Of a stretch of DNA of 64,000 nt, positions 38,410-49,071 are shown piece after piece. The stretch's first letter is position 1. The number at the start of each line of letters is the position of its first letter. Where the stretch lies: the NCBI GenBank assembly GCA_022497145.1, contig MU385865.1:310001-374000 (forward strand). The letters are read 5' to 3'. This stretch comes from Rostrohypoxylon terebratum. Lineage: Eukaryota > Ascomycota > Sordariomycetes > Xylariales > Hypoxylaceae. The notes below the pieces were generated by a model that was not told where the DNA came from, made no database searches, and was given only the letters and a program-made list of their open reading frames with translations. A program made the translations under genes and the position numbers.

Positions 38410-40701
38410 ATGACGAACGATTTGATACACGATTCGGCTAATGCGACGATGCTGGCGCTGCCGTCGCAAGGAGCGCACATGCAGCATGCGTTAGAAGATG
38501 AGGCTGCGGCTGAAGTTGATGAGCCCCCCGACAATCGTCATTTACGCCCGGGGAATCAATTCAAGAGAAGCGAGATTCGGAAGATATCGGATCGCTCCGA
38601 ATCTCTCCTAACGAAAGCCCTTCATTCGGAAGAAGAAGCCGTTCATTTCGACTTCGATTTATCGTCAAGACACCGTTCAATGAACAGCAGCGTCAGCCTC
38701 GCATCTACCGCCGACCTCACTAGCGACACCGGCTTTACAAGCCCTGCCCGGACAAACACACCCAGTCCACCACCGCCAGTAATTTCACTAGGAAGATTCA
38801 ATACGGATTACTTTTTCGATGTGAAATCTAAGTTGACTCCAATTCATGGTCTCCAGCAGGCTACCGCTGCGACCAGACCCCGCGGACCAATGGGAAACGC
38901 CGGGGAGAAAAAGGATCCTGCAGTGGAAGCACTGACCAAGAAGCGATGCATATCATTTGCATGCGGGCCGAAAACAGATGTAAAAAAACCGTTGTCTCCG
39001 CAACAGCCTGCCCAACCCAAACCGACACCCGAAGAGAAACCACAAGCACAGAGAAAAACTTGCATCAAGTTCGCTTGCCCTGCCAAGCCAGTCCAACGGA
39101 CACCACCAAAACAAAGCGCACTTCAGCTAGAAATTCCTTCCGGTACCGAATCAACAAAGGAGAAAGATGGGTCTCCTGCTACCATTCGTAAGCTCCGTTC
39201 TTCTTCGGTCGGCCGTGGACGGTCGCAAAGATCCATGACCCCACGACCTGCGTCACGAAGCCCAATGCCAGTACGCTCAGCCAAGTACTTAACTGCAAAC
39301 CCGACTGATTTGAACTGCGAGTCTTCTCGCTTCCACGAATTTGCTAGTGACGAGCCCCAAGAAGAGGATTGGATCCGTGTCAATCACGCACCACCTGGTC
39401 GCCGCTTGACTATCAATGATACATTGAAGAAAGAAAACGAGATCCGCCGGCTAGGAAAGGAGGCTGAAGAGGAGGAACTCGAAGAGGAAGAGCTTGAGGA
39501 TGAAGAAGATCTTGAAGGAGAAGATGATGAGGATGAGGATGAGGAAGAAGAGGATCAGCAGGATGTTAACTTGGAGGGAGACGATGTGGACGACGTTCAA
39601 GATATTGACGACGGGTACGAGGTTGATAACCAGCTAGGTTTCGGGTCAGATGAAGACGACTTCTCAGACGGGTATAAAACTGATAATGAAATTGGTTTTG
39701 CCGAGTCGGACGATGACGACGATGGCGGAAACTTCGATCTTTGGACTCCTAGTCGTGGGCCAGCTGTGCGATTATCCGGGACCACAGCCATCAATCGTCG
39801 ACCTTCCATGACTGGTAACCGCTCTGACTCGTCTTCCTCTGACTTCGCCAATCCGCCCGCGAGGGTAATGCGAACTAGACGAATCAAAATTCGCGCCTCG
39901 ACACCAGAGCTTCCTGATAGCACTGATTTTGTCTGTGGCACGCTCGATGAAGATCGTCCTCTAGAGGAGGCTTACATTTCGTGCATTACGGCTAGGCGAC
40001 AAGAGAAGCTACACCCGATTCCACAGGACATCGACCCAAGCTTCCCAACCTCTGAGCCCGAAGACGAGGATGTCGAGCTGAACATTCCTGTTCATGAGAG
40101 TGACGATAACCTATCTGACGTCAATGCAAAGGGCCGCGAGCGTCGAAGAAGGATTGACCAGACGTCGCCAAAGCGATATCACTCACCCCCTCCTAGACGT
40201 CACCATTCTCCCCCGAAGCCCCGAGGCCGGTCACCCAAGCGGCTTTTCGACCTTTCGCCTCGTCACCTTTTATCACCCCCTCATGGACCCTTGGTGCACT
40301 CTCCTCCGTCATCCCTAGTGTACAATCCAAACCACACAAATCAAGATGTCAAGAGTCTCGCGTTCCGACCTGGCTTGACACAGACAAAGTCTCTTCCGCG
40401 GGCTCCGGCGATGTTCCCACAACACCTCAAAAGCCATCGCCGATCAGTCAAATCCTCCAACTCGTCTACTAACGGTCATGTACGAGGTGCCATTGATATT
40501 GTCAAAGGCCTCGAGCAGAAGCGTCAACGTCGAAAGGAGAAATTTAAGGAGAAGTACCAGCAGATGCATTGCAACAAAGCACGAAAGGGCCAAATTACCG
40601 AGAAAAAGCCACAACCTGGCCAAGGTGCCGAGAGGATGCGAGAGATCGGGCTCCTTATGGCCGGAAAGCTAGGCCCGGACCAATTCGTCCTGTCCATCTA
40701 G
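38410..40701 (+). CDS. Acidic, repeat-containing DUF2457-like fungal protein
   Basis: Single exon, 763 aa, start ATCAAGATGAC. Overall character matches my memory of the fungal DUF2457 group; the assignment is tentative and the function is unknown. Visible parts: Ser/Pro-rich N-terminus with NTDYFFDVKSKLTPIHGLQQ (131-150); two copies of a Cys hexapeptide, CISFAC (180-185) and CIKFAC (218-223), each preceded by basic residues; Arg/Ser-rich patch (258-290); KENEIRRLGKEAEEEELEEE followed by a Glu/Asp run to about 440; inside it a duplicated DGYEVDNQLGF/DGYKTDNEIGF (401-411, 420-430); an SPP-rich basic segment (about 590-640); and a Lys/Arg-rich helical end. The alternation of acidic and basic blocks suggests a nuclear or chromatin-associated protein, which is inference only. 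Next gene downstream on the same strand is SAR1, about 1 kb away. Confidence 0.85.
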   Translation: MTNDLIHDSANATMLALPSQGAHMQHALEDEAAAEVDEPPDNRHLRPGNQFKRSEIRKISDRSESLLTKALHSEEEAVHFDFDLSSRHRSMNSSVSLASTADLTSDTGFTSPARTNTPSPPPPVISLGRFNTDYFFDVKSKLTPIHGLQQATAATRPRGPMGNAGEKKDPAVEALTKKRCISFACGPKTDVKKPLSPQQPAQPKPTPEEKPQAQRKTCIKFACPAKPVQRTPPKQSALQLEIPSGTESTKEKDGSPATIRKLRSSSVGRGRSQRSMTPRPASRSPMPVRSAKYLTANPTDLNCESSRFHEFASDEPQEEDWIRVNHAPPGRRLTINDTLKKENEIRRLGKEAEEEELEEEELEDEEDLEGEDDEDEDEEEEDQQDVNLEGDDVDDVQDIDDGYEVDNQLGFGSDEDDFSDGYKTDNEIGFAESDDDDDGGNFDLWTPSRGPAVRLSGTTAINRRPSMTGNRSDSSSSDFANPPARVMRTRRIKIRASTPELPDSTDFVCGTLDEDRPLEEAYISCITARRQEKLHPIPQDIDPSFPTSEPEDEDVELNIPVHESDDNLSDVNAKGRERRRRIDQTSPKRYHSPPPRRHHSPPKPRGRSPKRLFDLSPRHLLSPPHGPLVHSPPSSLVYNPNHTNQDVKSLAFRPGLTQTKSLPRAPAMFPQHLKSHRRSVKSSNSSTNGHVRGAIDIVKGLEQKRQRRKEKFKEKYQQMHCNKARKGQITEKKPQPGQGAERMREIGLLMAGKLGPDQFVLSI

Positions 40702-41742
40702 ATGCTAGATGGAGGCCTTGCATGTAGTTGTTGAGCTCAACTGAAAATATTGCTCACTTTTGTCTTTCATTGCACCTATTTTTTTTTTCTTTCAAGATCG
40801 CGCTTCGGATTTTTAGTTGCTGAAGCTGGTCTATGTACATATCTTTTACTTTTTCTCTCGCTGTCAATGTATTCCGGCGTGTTGACATTCTCGCATGTGA
40901 GCGCATTATTCCCTTTTTTCTACGGCATGGGGCGGCAGCATTGATCATTCAGGATACCACTTGGGAAAGGCAAATCAGCATGGGGCGGCGATCCGGTGAT
41001 ACCTATGCTTGAAATTGAACAAATTCGTTGATCTACGATTTACCTTTATTTGAACTTGATGGTAACGAAACAGTGATTCGGATTGTTGTACTTTATTGTA
41101 AGGTATGTGTAATGGTAAGATGATGTGTTGTATGAAGGTTGAGACATTTTTCCTGGTGATGAGGCGCATATATCACTCGTGAGTCGATGTTGATGACTGA
41201 GATGTTCTCTGAATTTTGTGATCATATATATACATGTGCATATGCAAATGATAGAATTTTATGAATGTTGACAACTATGACATGTAGCCTAGCCTCAATT
41301 GACTTTACCTCACGTTATTCCAGTGACGATGATGATGATATCAGATGGTTTTTTTTTTCTTCGTGTTGGAAATCGGAGTGTGGAAACGTACTAAGGATCC
41401 GTGACGGTACGTACATTTGATATGCCCAGTCGGGTGGTTGCATGCAGCTGTTTGGGTGTTCCATTCAAATCAGAGCTTGAATGTTATCTGTTCAAGCCAC
41501 ATTGTGGCTGTGTGGCTTCCCATCTTGCCTGTCAGCCTGTGTTCCAGGTTGTCCTTAACCATTTCGAACCATACTAGTAATTTTCTTGGGGACAGCGTCG
41601 GACTATATATCATCAACCCATCGTCCACCGTCTCCGCGAGCATTCCACGAAGCTAGCAACGTCTTAATTAACCATACGACTTATCGCTTACCAACTTTGA
41701 ATATACCGCCTGTTTACCGTCATCCAATCCTTCCAGATCAAG
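40702..41742. promoter_or_regulatory. Spacer upstream of SAR1
   Basis: About 1 kb holding the 3' end of the DUF2457-like gene and the SAR1 promoter and leader. T-rich tracts at 40777-40795 and 41347-41362. No other gene is supported. Confidence 0.5.
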
Positions 41743-42733
41743 ATGTGGATTGTACAGTGGTGTTAGTGAACCTTTCAGCTGCCTCGTCTTCTACCCGTAT
41801 GATAGTCAACAATCGCTGACGTTTGTCCGTCCCCGGTCTTACAGTTTACGATGTCCTCTCATCGCTCGGGCTGATGAACAAGCACGCCAAGCTGCTGTTC
41901 CTCGGCCTCGACAATGCTGGAAAGACGACTTTGTTACACATGCTGAAGGTTCGTGCATAGTTCCATCGTTTCCGCTTCCCTTGCTCGACGAGCATTACGT
42001 ATGCTATTCTGGAGATAATTGATGAAGTGACATTGTTGCTACTATTTGTTGAGGACGACAGTGCTGATGAGACGGAACTACAGAACGACCGAGTTGCTAT
42101 CCTACAGCCCACCCTGCACCCTAGTACGTCGCATACGCATATCTGGTCATAAATAACCAGGCGCACGTGTCAGCCTGCTAACAGTGACCCAGCTTCTGAA
42201 GAGCTTGCTATTGGCAATGTGCGCTTCACTACCTTCGACTTGGGTGGTCACCAGCAGGGTAAGCATCGCAATCCTACCATAACATGCAGAGCTTCGACTG
42301 ACACGTAGGCTTCGTCTAGCTCGTCGGCTGTGGAAGGACTACTTCCCGGAAGTGAACGGAATCGTTTTCCTCGTCGACGCCAAGGACCACGACCGTCTGT
42401 CCGAATCCAAAGCCGAGCTCGACGCCCTCCTGTCGATGGAGGAGCTCGCCAAGGTGCCCTTCGTCATCCTCGGAAACAAGATCGACCACCCCGACGCCGT
42501 CTCCGAGGACCAGCTCCGCCACGAGTTGGGCCTGTACCAGACAACTGGCAAGGGTAAGGTTCCGCTGGAGGGTATCAGGCCCATCGAGGTGTTCATGTGC
42601 TCTGTGGTTATGAGACAAGGTGCGTTATATTTCTACGAATCAACATTATCCCGTTTTTAGTTGGCCTTAGGGAAAAAACTAACATTTGGCAGGATACGGC
42701 GATGGTATAAGATGGCTTTCTCAGTACGTCTAA
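41743..42733 (+). CDS. SAR1: Small GTPase Sar1, COPII coat initiator
   Basis: Six exons: 41743-41761, 41845-41948, 42084-42123, 42193-42258, 42320-42619, 42693-42733; 189 aa, the usual Sar1 length. Sar1-GTP inserts an N-terminal amphipathic helix into the ER membrane and recruits Sec23/24. The N-terminus MWIVQWFYDVLSSLGL has the bulky hydrophobics of that helix and no myristoylation Gly, separating it from Arf. G-motifs: P-loop GLDNAGKTT (about residues 26-34), Thr of switch I in QPTLHPTSEE, DLGGHQQ (switch II), NKID, and CSVVMRQGYGDGIRWLSQYV at the end. Exon 1 is only 19 nt, so the gene does not appear as one ORF. Exons were fixed by matching splice sites to Sar1 conservation. SEC12, its exchange factor, starts 6.3 kb downstream on the same strand. 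Confidence 0.97.
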
Positions 42734-43719
42734 GCTATCTGTAATTGAATGTTGACGAGGAGTGGTAAGATGTAGAACGGGGACGAGGATGAGGGTGTAA
42801 GGGATGCGACAGCCGTCTGGGAAACAACGGAGTTCTTTTGACAGCTTACTATTACGTACCATACCAACCGAAGTCGATGTTTTCCGGGATAGTTCTTAGG
42901 AGTCAATGGCTAGAGGCATTTGCCAGATCGCAATAATGAATTGAGCATTACTATTATTATTTTCTAACATGATCGAGTGCTGATTGTCTCGCGGAATCGC
43001 ACATGATTGGATAAGAAGATGTTTATTAATTATGAGACTCCATAATACTGTCTACTTTCTGTGTATCATTCACCTTAACCTTTCTAGTATCCATGTAATA
43101 CTGCAAGATGTTGAGCCAGGTACTTGAAACCCCTCTTTCCAATCAATCAATAATAGGAACAAAAATGTTTATGAGACAGCAAAGTGGAATCACCTTGGAA
43201 TCTGCAAACTGTCCGTTGAGCTCGTGATTAATATGCTGAGAGTCTTCTAGAATGCGGCAATGTTACGTACGATCAATGCTGCGATATTCTCCGGCTGTTT
43301 CCGTGCTCCTTAACAGAAGGGTACATAGCACATGTACCTGAGCGCTAAGGGTTGCAGGGGTACTTGTTGGGACGATTGGACCAATAGGGGCCGTTTCTAC
43401 ACTAGATTGTACCTACCTACCTAGGTCCTAGGTTTGTAAGTATTACTACGTCGTAGAATGTGGCGCGGGAAACTCGACGTCATTCTGGTCACTCTCGGTC
43501 ACTCCACCCCCAGTTCGCTGAGTAACACTTGCTACAATTCGTATTCTTTGACTGGCGCCGAATTGGCTGGCGACACAACATGAACATGAACATGAACATG
43601 ACAATGACATGTAGAATCCGACAGTTCCATTGGCAGTTTCTGATCTGAGAAGATTTATTCTCTTCTCCTACCTTAGGACCTTAGGTACGCTTCCATCATG
43701 TTCATTGGCATTGATTGTC
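42734..43719. promoter_or_regulatory. Spacer between SAR1 and the patatin-like gene
   Basis: About 1 kb without a gene. Holds an ACCTACCTACCTAGGTCCTA copy at 43411-43430, identical to one at 10156-10175, and an AACATG tandem repeat at about 43578-43600 shortly before the next gene. Confidence 0.5.
43411..43430. repeat. CCTAGG-family element, copy B
   Basis: Identical over 20 bases to 10156-10175 and followed by GG, completing a second TAGGTCCTAGG core. Located between SAR1 and the patatin-like gene. Confidence 0.85.
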
Positions 43720-46057
43720 ATGACAGCGAACATGGCAAACGAACCTCCCAAACCGAAGGTGACCTTCCTTAATGGTAGGCGTCATCACAATTACGGATTT
43801 CCTCCAGAAGCCTTCGATTACACAAGGTTACCCGACGTCGACCGTGAATTCCTCCCACCCGAACACCTCGCCGCCTTCGCTTCAGCCCTGAGCGCCCCTG
43901 ACCTGAATCACTCCCCTAACGATACCACCTCTCTATTAAGTCCTACTAGAAACTTAAACAGCCTCGATATAACGAGATCGGGATCTGTAGCGTCCGTCGA
44001 TTCCCCGTTACCCGAAAGCGCAACGACTCAAAATGGAAGTCAAAGTAGCATGTTCATCACGGCGCAGAATGATTGGGCCCCCGTGAATCAAAAAGTCACT
44101 AAGCACGGACGAAAAAAGAGGCGAAAGAAGATCGCACTCGGTCGCCGTACAGTAGATGAGACCCGGGAAGGCCACCTATACGGTTTACTAAAATGGCCGT
44201 TCCTCTTCTTCGTGGGCATGTGGATCATAGGTCTAGGCGCATCCTATCTGTTGACGAGACTCTACATCTTCCTCTACGAACACTTCATAGCTTGGAGAGG
44301 CACGAGGGAAAGACTGCGCCGAAATATGCGAGCCACGAGCAGCTATCGCGATTGGGTGAAGGCTGCGAAGGAGATGGATGCTTTTCTGGGAAACCAAAAT
44401 TGGAAAGAGGAGAATGAGTACGCTTACTACGATTCGAAGACGGTGCGCCGCGTCTGGGAACAGTTACGAAAGCATGGGAGGGCTGCTGAAGCACAAGAAG
44501 CGAAAGGATCTGGATACCAGAACGGAAGCGCGCCGGGCGACGGTGATAGTCGCAAGGCAGTGGAAGAGCTAAAAGCCTTGACAGAGGCTTGCGTGAAGAA
44601 CAATTTTGTCGGGGTTGAAAATCCGAGGCTTTATAGCCAGACTTATTACGGGACGAAGAACCTAGTCCAAAATTTCATAGACGAAGGTTTGTCATCAAAT
44701 CTTACACCGGTAACTTTTAAGGATATCATAAAACTAACAGCATCACTTAGTGGAGAAAAGCACACGGTTTCTGGTCCATACGGATCAGATACCCTTCGAG
44801 GAGAAGCGTGCGCTGTTCAAGCGAATGCACGCGAACTACGGACGGACCGCGCTCTGTCTATCCGGAGGTGCGGTTTTCGCGTATTACCACTTCGGAGTCG
44901 TCAAAGCACTACTCGAGGCAGATCTGGTGCCAGATGTGATCACCGGTACTAGCGGTGGCGCATTAGTCGCATCACTCGTCGCGACGCGGACTAACGACGA
45001 ACTGAAGCAATTATTGATTCCGGCGCTGGCACATAAAATCAAGGCTTGCTCGGAGCCCATTAGCGTCTGGTTTCCCAGGTGGTGGAAGACCGGGGCGAGA
45101 TTCGACTCGGTCGATTGGGCTCGCCAGGCTAGCTGGTGGACTCGCGGCTCGATGACGTTTCGGGAGGCGTATCAGCGCACCGGACGAATCTTGAATGTGT
45201 CCTGCGTCCCGGCCGACCCGCACTCGCCGACCATTCTGTGCAATTACTTGACCTCGCCCGACTGTGTGATCTGGTCTGCGGTGCTAGCCTCGGCGGCTGT
45301 GCCTGGCATTCAGAACCCGGTGGTGCTGATGATGAAAACGCGAGACGGGAACCTAGTACCGTACTCGTTCGGACACAAGTGGAAAGACGGCAGTCTACGG
45401 ACCGACATCCCGATCAAAGCGCTCAACCTCCACTTCAACGTGAACTTCACCATCGTCAGCCAAGTCAACCCCCACATCTCACTATTCTTCTTCTCCTCGC
45501 GCGGCACCGTCGGATCCCCCGTCACGCACCGCAAGGGGCGCGGCTGGAGGGGCGGGTACCTCGGCTCCGCCACGGAACAGTACATCAAGCTGGACCTGAC
45601 GAAATGGCTGAAGGTTCTACGACACCTGGAACTGCTCCCGCGGCCCCTGGGCCAGGATTGGTCGCAGCTGTGGCTCCAGCAGTTCAGCGGCACCATCACG
45701 ATCTGGCCTCAGGTGCAGCCGAGCGACTTCTGGCATATCCTCTCCGACCCCGATCCCGACCGGCTCGCGCGCATGCTCCACGAGGGCCAGCAGTCGGCGT
45801 TCCCCAGGCTGAAGTTCGTGGCGAATAGGTTGAAGGTGGAGCGGATGATCGAGATGGGACGGAGGGAGACGCTGGGGGGAGGTGTGAGGAGGGGTAGTAT
45901 CGAGAGTATCATCGATAGGGAGGATTTGCAGAGTTTGTTGAGGAGTAGTGGTTCTACAGATGGGGAGACTACGGAGCCGGATGGGGAGATGGGTGACGAG
46001 GAGGCTGTCGAAGATGGGGACCTCGAGGAGAAGTTTGAAGGTGCTAAGAAGGACTGA
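43720..46057 (+). CDS. Patatin-like phospholipase/triacylglycerol lipase (DUF3336-patatin, Tgl3/4/5 type)
   Basis: Two exons, 43720-44686 and 44751-46057, with a 64-nt intron (branch ACTAAC); 757 aa. Family members hydrolyse triacylglycerol or lysophospholipid at lipid droplets and the ER. N-terminal 125 residues are polar; a basic patch (HGRKKRRKK) precedes a hydrophobic hairpin near residues 158-190, followed by the DUF3336-like region (YRDWVKAAKEMDAFLGNQNW). The patatin domain starts with oxyanion loop LCLSGGAVFAYYHFG; nucleophile Ser390 lies in GTSGG and the catalytic Asp535 in KDGS, so the Ser-Asp dyad is complete. The C-terminus is acidic (GEMGDEEAVEDGDLEEK). An ATG 12 bases further on (43732, GAACATGGCA) has a better context and is an alternative start. 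Lies between SAR1 and SEC12 on the same strand. Confidence 0.92.
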
Positions 46058-47247
46058 AGTGGGCTAGAAATATGTCGTCAGGCTACGCTTTTTTGTTCTT
46101 GCTTTTCTGTTTTTGCTGGTGTTACGAGAGCAGCAAAGGTGATGCTTCACGATTGCATATTACATATACATAATTGTACAGAGAGATGGATATCACAATT
46201 CCGCGGAGTTGGGTAGAGTATAGGTATAGACACCTGGCTTCTAATTGCTATGGCCATTGGCATACGATAAAATAGTAAGGTGGTTATCAAAAAGGTATAG
46301 GTTAGGTTCTGTCGTTTCGATGTTGGTGCTCGTTTTGACGCGTAGGGCTGAATCACACCCTAATATTACGTCATTGATAAATTTGAGATCATGGATGTTA
46401 CATGAGTTCTTCGGCAGTGGTTATGATTGGAAATTATGAACAGATATTTCGTCACGCTGCCTATATCATGACCAGATTCTAATAGTACCCGAATGTCTTC
46501 ACTGAGTCATCCGAGACACCATGATTTGATTATATACTACTAGCATAATAAGATGTCTCAATGACGTGCGAAGTGCACAAAATATATCCTCTTAATTTGG
46601 CCAAGGAGGCTATAACACTATATAATCATGGATATTGACCGGTCAAGTGCTTCTGCATGCATGCATGATTTTTTTTTTCAGCTTGTAGTGGCTTGCGTTA
46701 ATATCATACGTAGGTAGCATTCGTAGAAAAGTAATATCAGATCTCACATAGATCTTTATCCTTCCAAGCCATAAGCGTAGATCGAACTCTGCAAGATGCA
46801 CTTACCCGAGATGATATGCTTGGTGCCGTTGCTTTCCTCGACATAGCTGGATAACTACCTACCCTGATGCCTAGCAAACACTACCAAGTGGCTAAATTCC
46901 ACAAGAATCGTGGGTCTATAGCTTGCCACGTCTGTCTGTCCGCCGTGGCGATAATACTAGCCAGGTCACTGATGTCTCTCGGCTTGTCTCAACTGCACGC
47001 ATAAACATTCCAGGTAAGTAACCGATTCACAAACGAGTCTCCTCGTCACTAGGTAGTACTTATTCTCGTCCACTTCGTAGTTGTGTAATGTCGAGCTCAT
47101 ATGCACTCCTTACGAGTCCCCGAGCCCCCAGGACAGCTTCAGGACTGCACAGAAACAGCGCTTTAGTTTGAACGTGGATGCATCAATGCTAGGTTTTCCT
47201 ATGTTAAAATCTGCAATATTTGTCAGCAAGATCAGCAGGAATACAGT
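46058..47247. promoter_or_regulatory. Spacer upstream of the dioxygenase gene
   Basis: About 1.2 kb with no supported gene; AT-rich in the middle (46,480-46,700) with GCATGCATGCATG at about 46655 and a T-run at 46669-46678. Confidence 0.5.
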
Positions 47248-48254
47248 ATGGGCATTGCGAAGAAAGATTGTAAAATGAATGGGCACGCCAAAAAGCCCAA
47301 GTATGATCCCGAGTTCACGGATAAGGTCATCACCGCCACAGGTCCGAATGCCCACGACCGTCTCAAGCAGGTTATGCCGAGTCTTCTGCGGCACCTACAC
47401 GACTTCGCTCGGGAGGTAGACCTGACGATAGCGGAACTGATGGTCGGGATCGAACTTGTGAGTTCTGGCTGACCTTCGCACGGTTTCTCCTACTCAAATC
47501 CATATCCTCTGCGAAGGCCTACCGACCAACTAACCTCTCATCTTAGATCAACGACAGTGGTCGTATGTCCACCGACAAGCGCAACGAGACACTTCTCCTC
47601 GCCGACGTCCTCGGCCTGGAATCGCTCGCCGACGAGATCACGTCGAAGCTGCTCTCCGCAAGTAGCAAGTCGGAAGTCACACCGTCCGCCGTCCTCGGGC
47701 CTTTCTATCGTGCCAACGCCCCGCTCCTCCCAAACGGCAGCAGCATCCTCTCGCCGCGGTCCGGATGGTATGCGGAGGCCGTACCTAAACTCGCCCATAT
47801 CTCAGGACGTGTACTAGTGACCTCCACCGGGAAACCGATTCCGAATGCTACCCTCGACGTCTGGATGGCGGGCCCGAACGGCTTATACGAGCAGCAAGAT
47901 GACGAGCAACCGGACATGAATCTACGAGGCCGCTTCCGCACCGACGAACACGGACGGTACGATTTCTACGCCATACGCATGACGCCGTATCCGATTCCTG
48001 GCGACGGGCCCGCGGGCCGTCTCTTGGGGTTGCTAGATCGGCATCCGTATCGGCCCGGACACATACACTTCATCGTGAGCGCGGAGGGGTATCGGACGTT
48101 GACGACGCAGCTTCTGGATAAGGAGGACATGTACTCTAAGAATGACACGGTGTTCGCGTCCAAGGACGAGCTGCAGATTAAGTTCGAGAGGAGGGAGGGG
48201 GATGAGAAGGCGAAGTGGATGTTGGAATACGACTTCACGCTCGGGGAGATGTGA
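47248..48254 (+). CDS. Intradiol ring-cleavage dioxygenase (hydroxyquinol/catechol 1,2-dioxygenase family)
   Basis: Two exons, 47248-47457 and 47547-48254, phase-0 intron of 89 nt; 305 aa. It cleaves an aromatic ring between two adjacent hydroxyls using non-haem Fe(III), feeding the 3-oxoadipate route. N-terminal helical dimerisation domain (about 36-105, HDFAREVDLTIAELMVGIEL) is followed by the beta-sandwich catalytic domain. All four iron ligands can be placed: Tyr184 (PNGLYEQQ), Tyr218 (TPYPIP), His242 and His244 (RPGHIHF). GPFYRANAP fits the hydroxyquinol type better than plain catechol enzymes, but specificity cannot be set from sequence alone. No signal peptide, so cytosolic. An in-frame ATG at 47275 is an alternative start. 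No maleylacetate reductase or phenol hydroxylase is adjacent. Confidence 0.93.
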
Positions 48255-49071
48255 GGGGAGTAGGTCGGTACTTGCCTGCTCCCCACCCTAGGGCCTACGT
48301 AGACTAGCTATCCATGATGTTTGGAGGCTTTTGATGAGACTGGGGAGTTGTATAATTACTAGATATTTCCTAGTTAGGTGTTGCTACTACTTAGCAGATA
48401 GAGCGCATGAGGGTAACTGGCAGTCCGCAAGCATAATTTGCTATTTGAGATAATCTGGTAAGGATTCTTATTGGGCCAGGTCAACTTCTGACAAATACCC
48501 AATCAAATAATCGCCGTCAAAACTCGTATTCCTAAAACAAAAACATTGAACGAATGATATGCGGATGATTTTCGTAATAGACGTTGATCATGGAGAGAAG
48601 TAAGAGAAACAAGAGAATCAAGGGCAGCAAGAGCTGGTGAAAGCTGAAAGGTTAATAGGCCGGTACGTACCGTCACGCTGGCACTTAACAAGGATTTAAA
48701 CGTGGCACTGCCTAAACAGGGCTGTAGCTACGGCGGTCATTCCCACTAAACCACTAAAAAAAGAGGTGACCCCAAAATTCCAGGGCAGCTCTTTACCCCC
48801 GAAAGCCCCGATGAGAAGATGCAAGTGTGGCCTCCAGCTTGCCTTGTCCAGTTTGTCTTGCTTCGGCACTAAGAAATTAAGGTGAATACCACTTTCGTCA
48901 TTCAAAGCGAAAGGTCAAAGTTAAAGTAAACAGAACAACACCACTTAGACACACTGCGCTTCTCATCAAAATGTCAATTTAAACATGTTGTTTCCTTCAC
49001 GAAGCTAATTGAAGCTCGAAGCTTTCTTCACCCCTTACTCCTAACACGTTAAATCGAACTTAATTGCGACA
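48255..49071. promoter_or_regulatory. Spacer upstream of SEC12
   Basis: About 0.8 kb holding the dioxygenase 3' end and the SEC12 promoter. A 69-codon minus-strand ORF at 48696-48905 has no recognisable feature and was not accepted. Confidence 0.5.

Noticed and set aside
45136..45828. 230-codon plus-strand ORF
   Set aside because: A shifted-frame shadow of the patatin domain exon; its Arg/Pro/His/Ala-rich composition is typical of an out-of-frame reading of GC-rich coding DNA.
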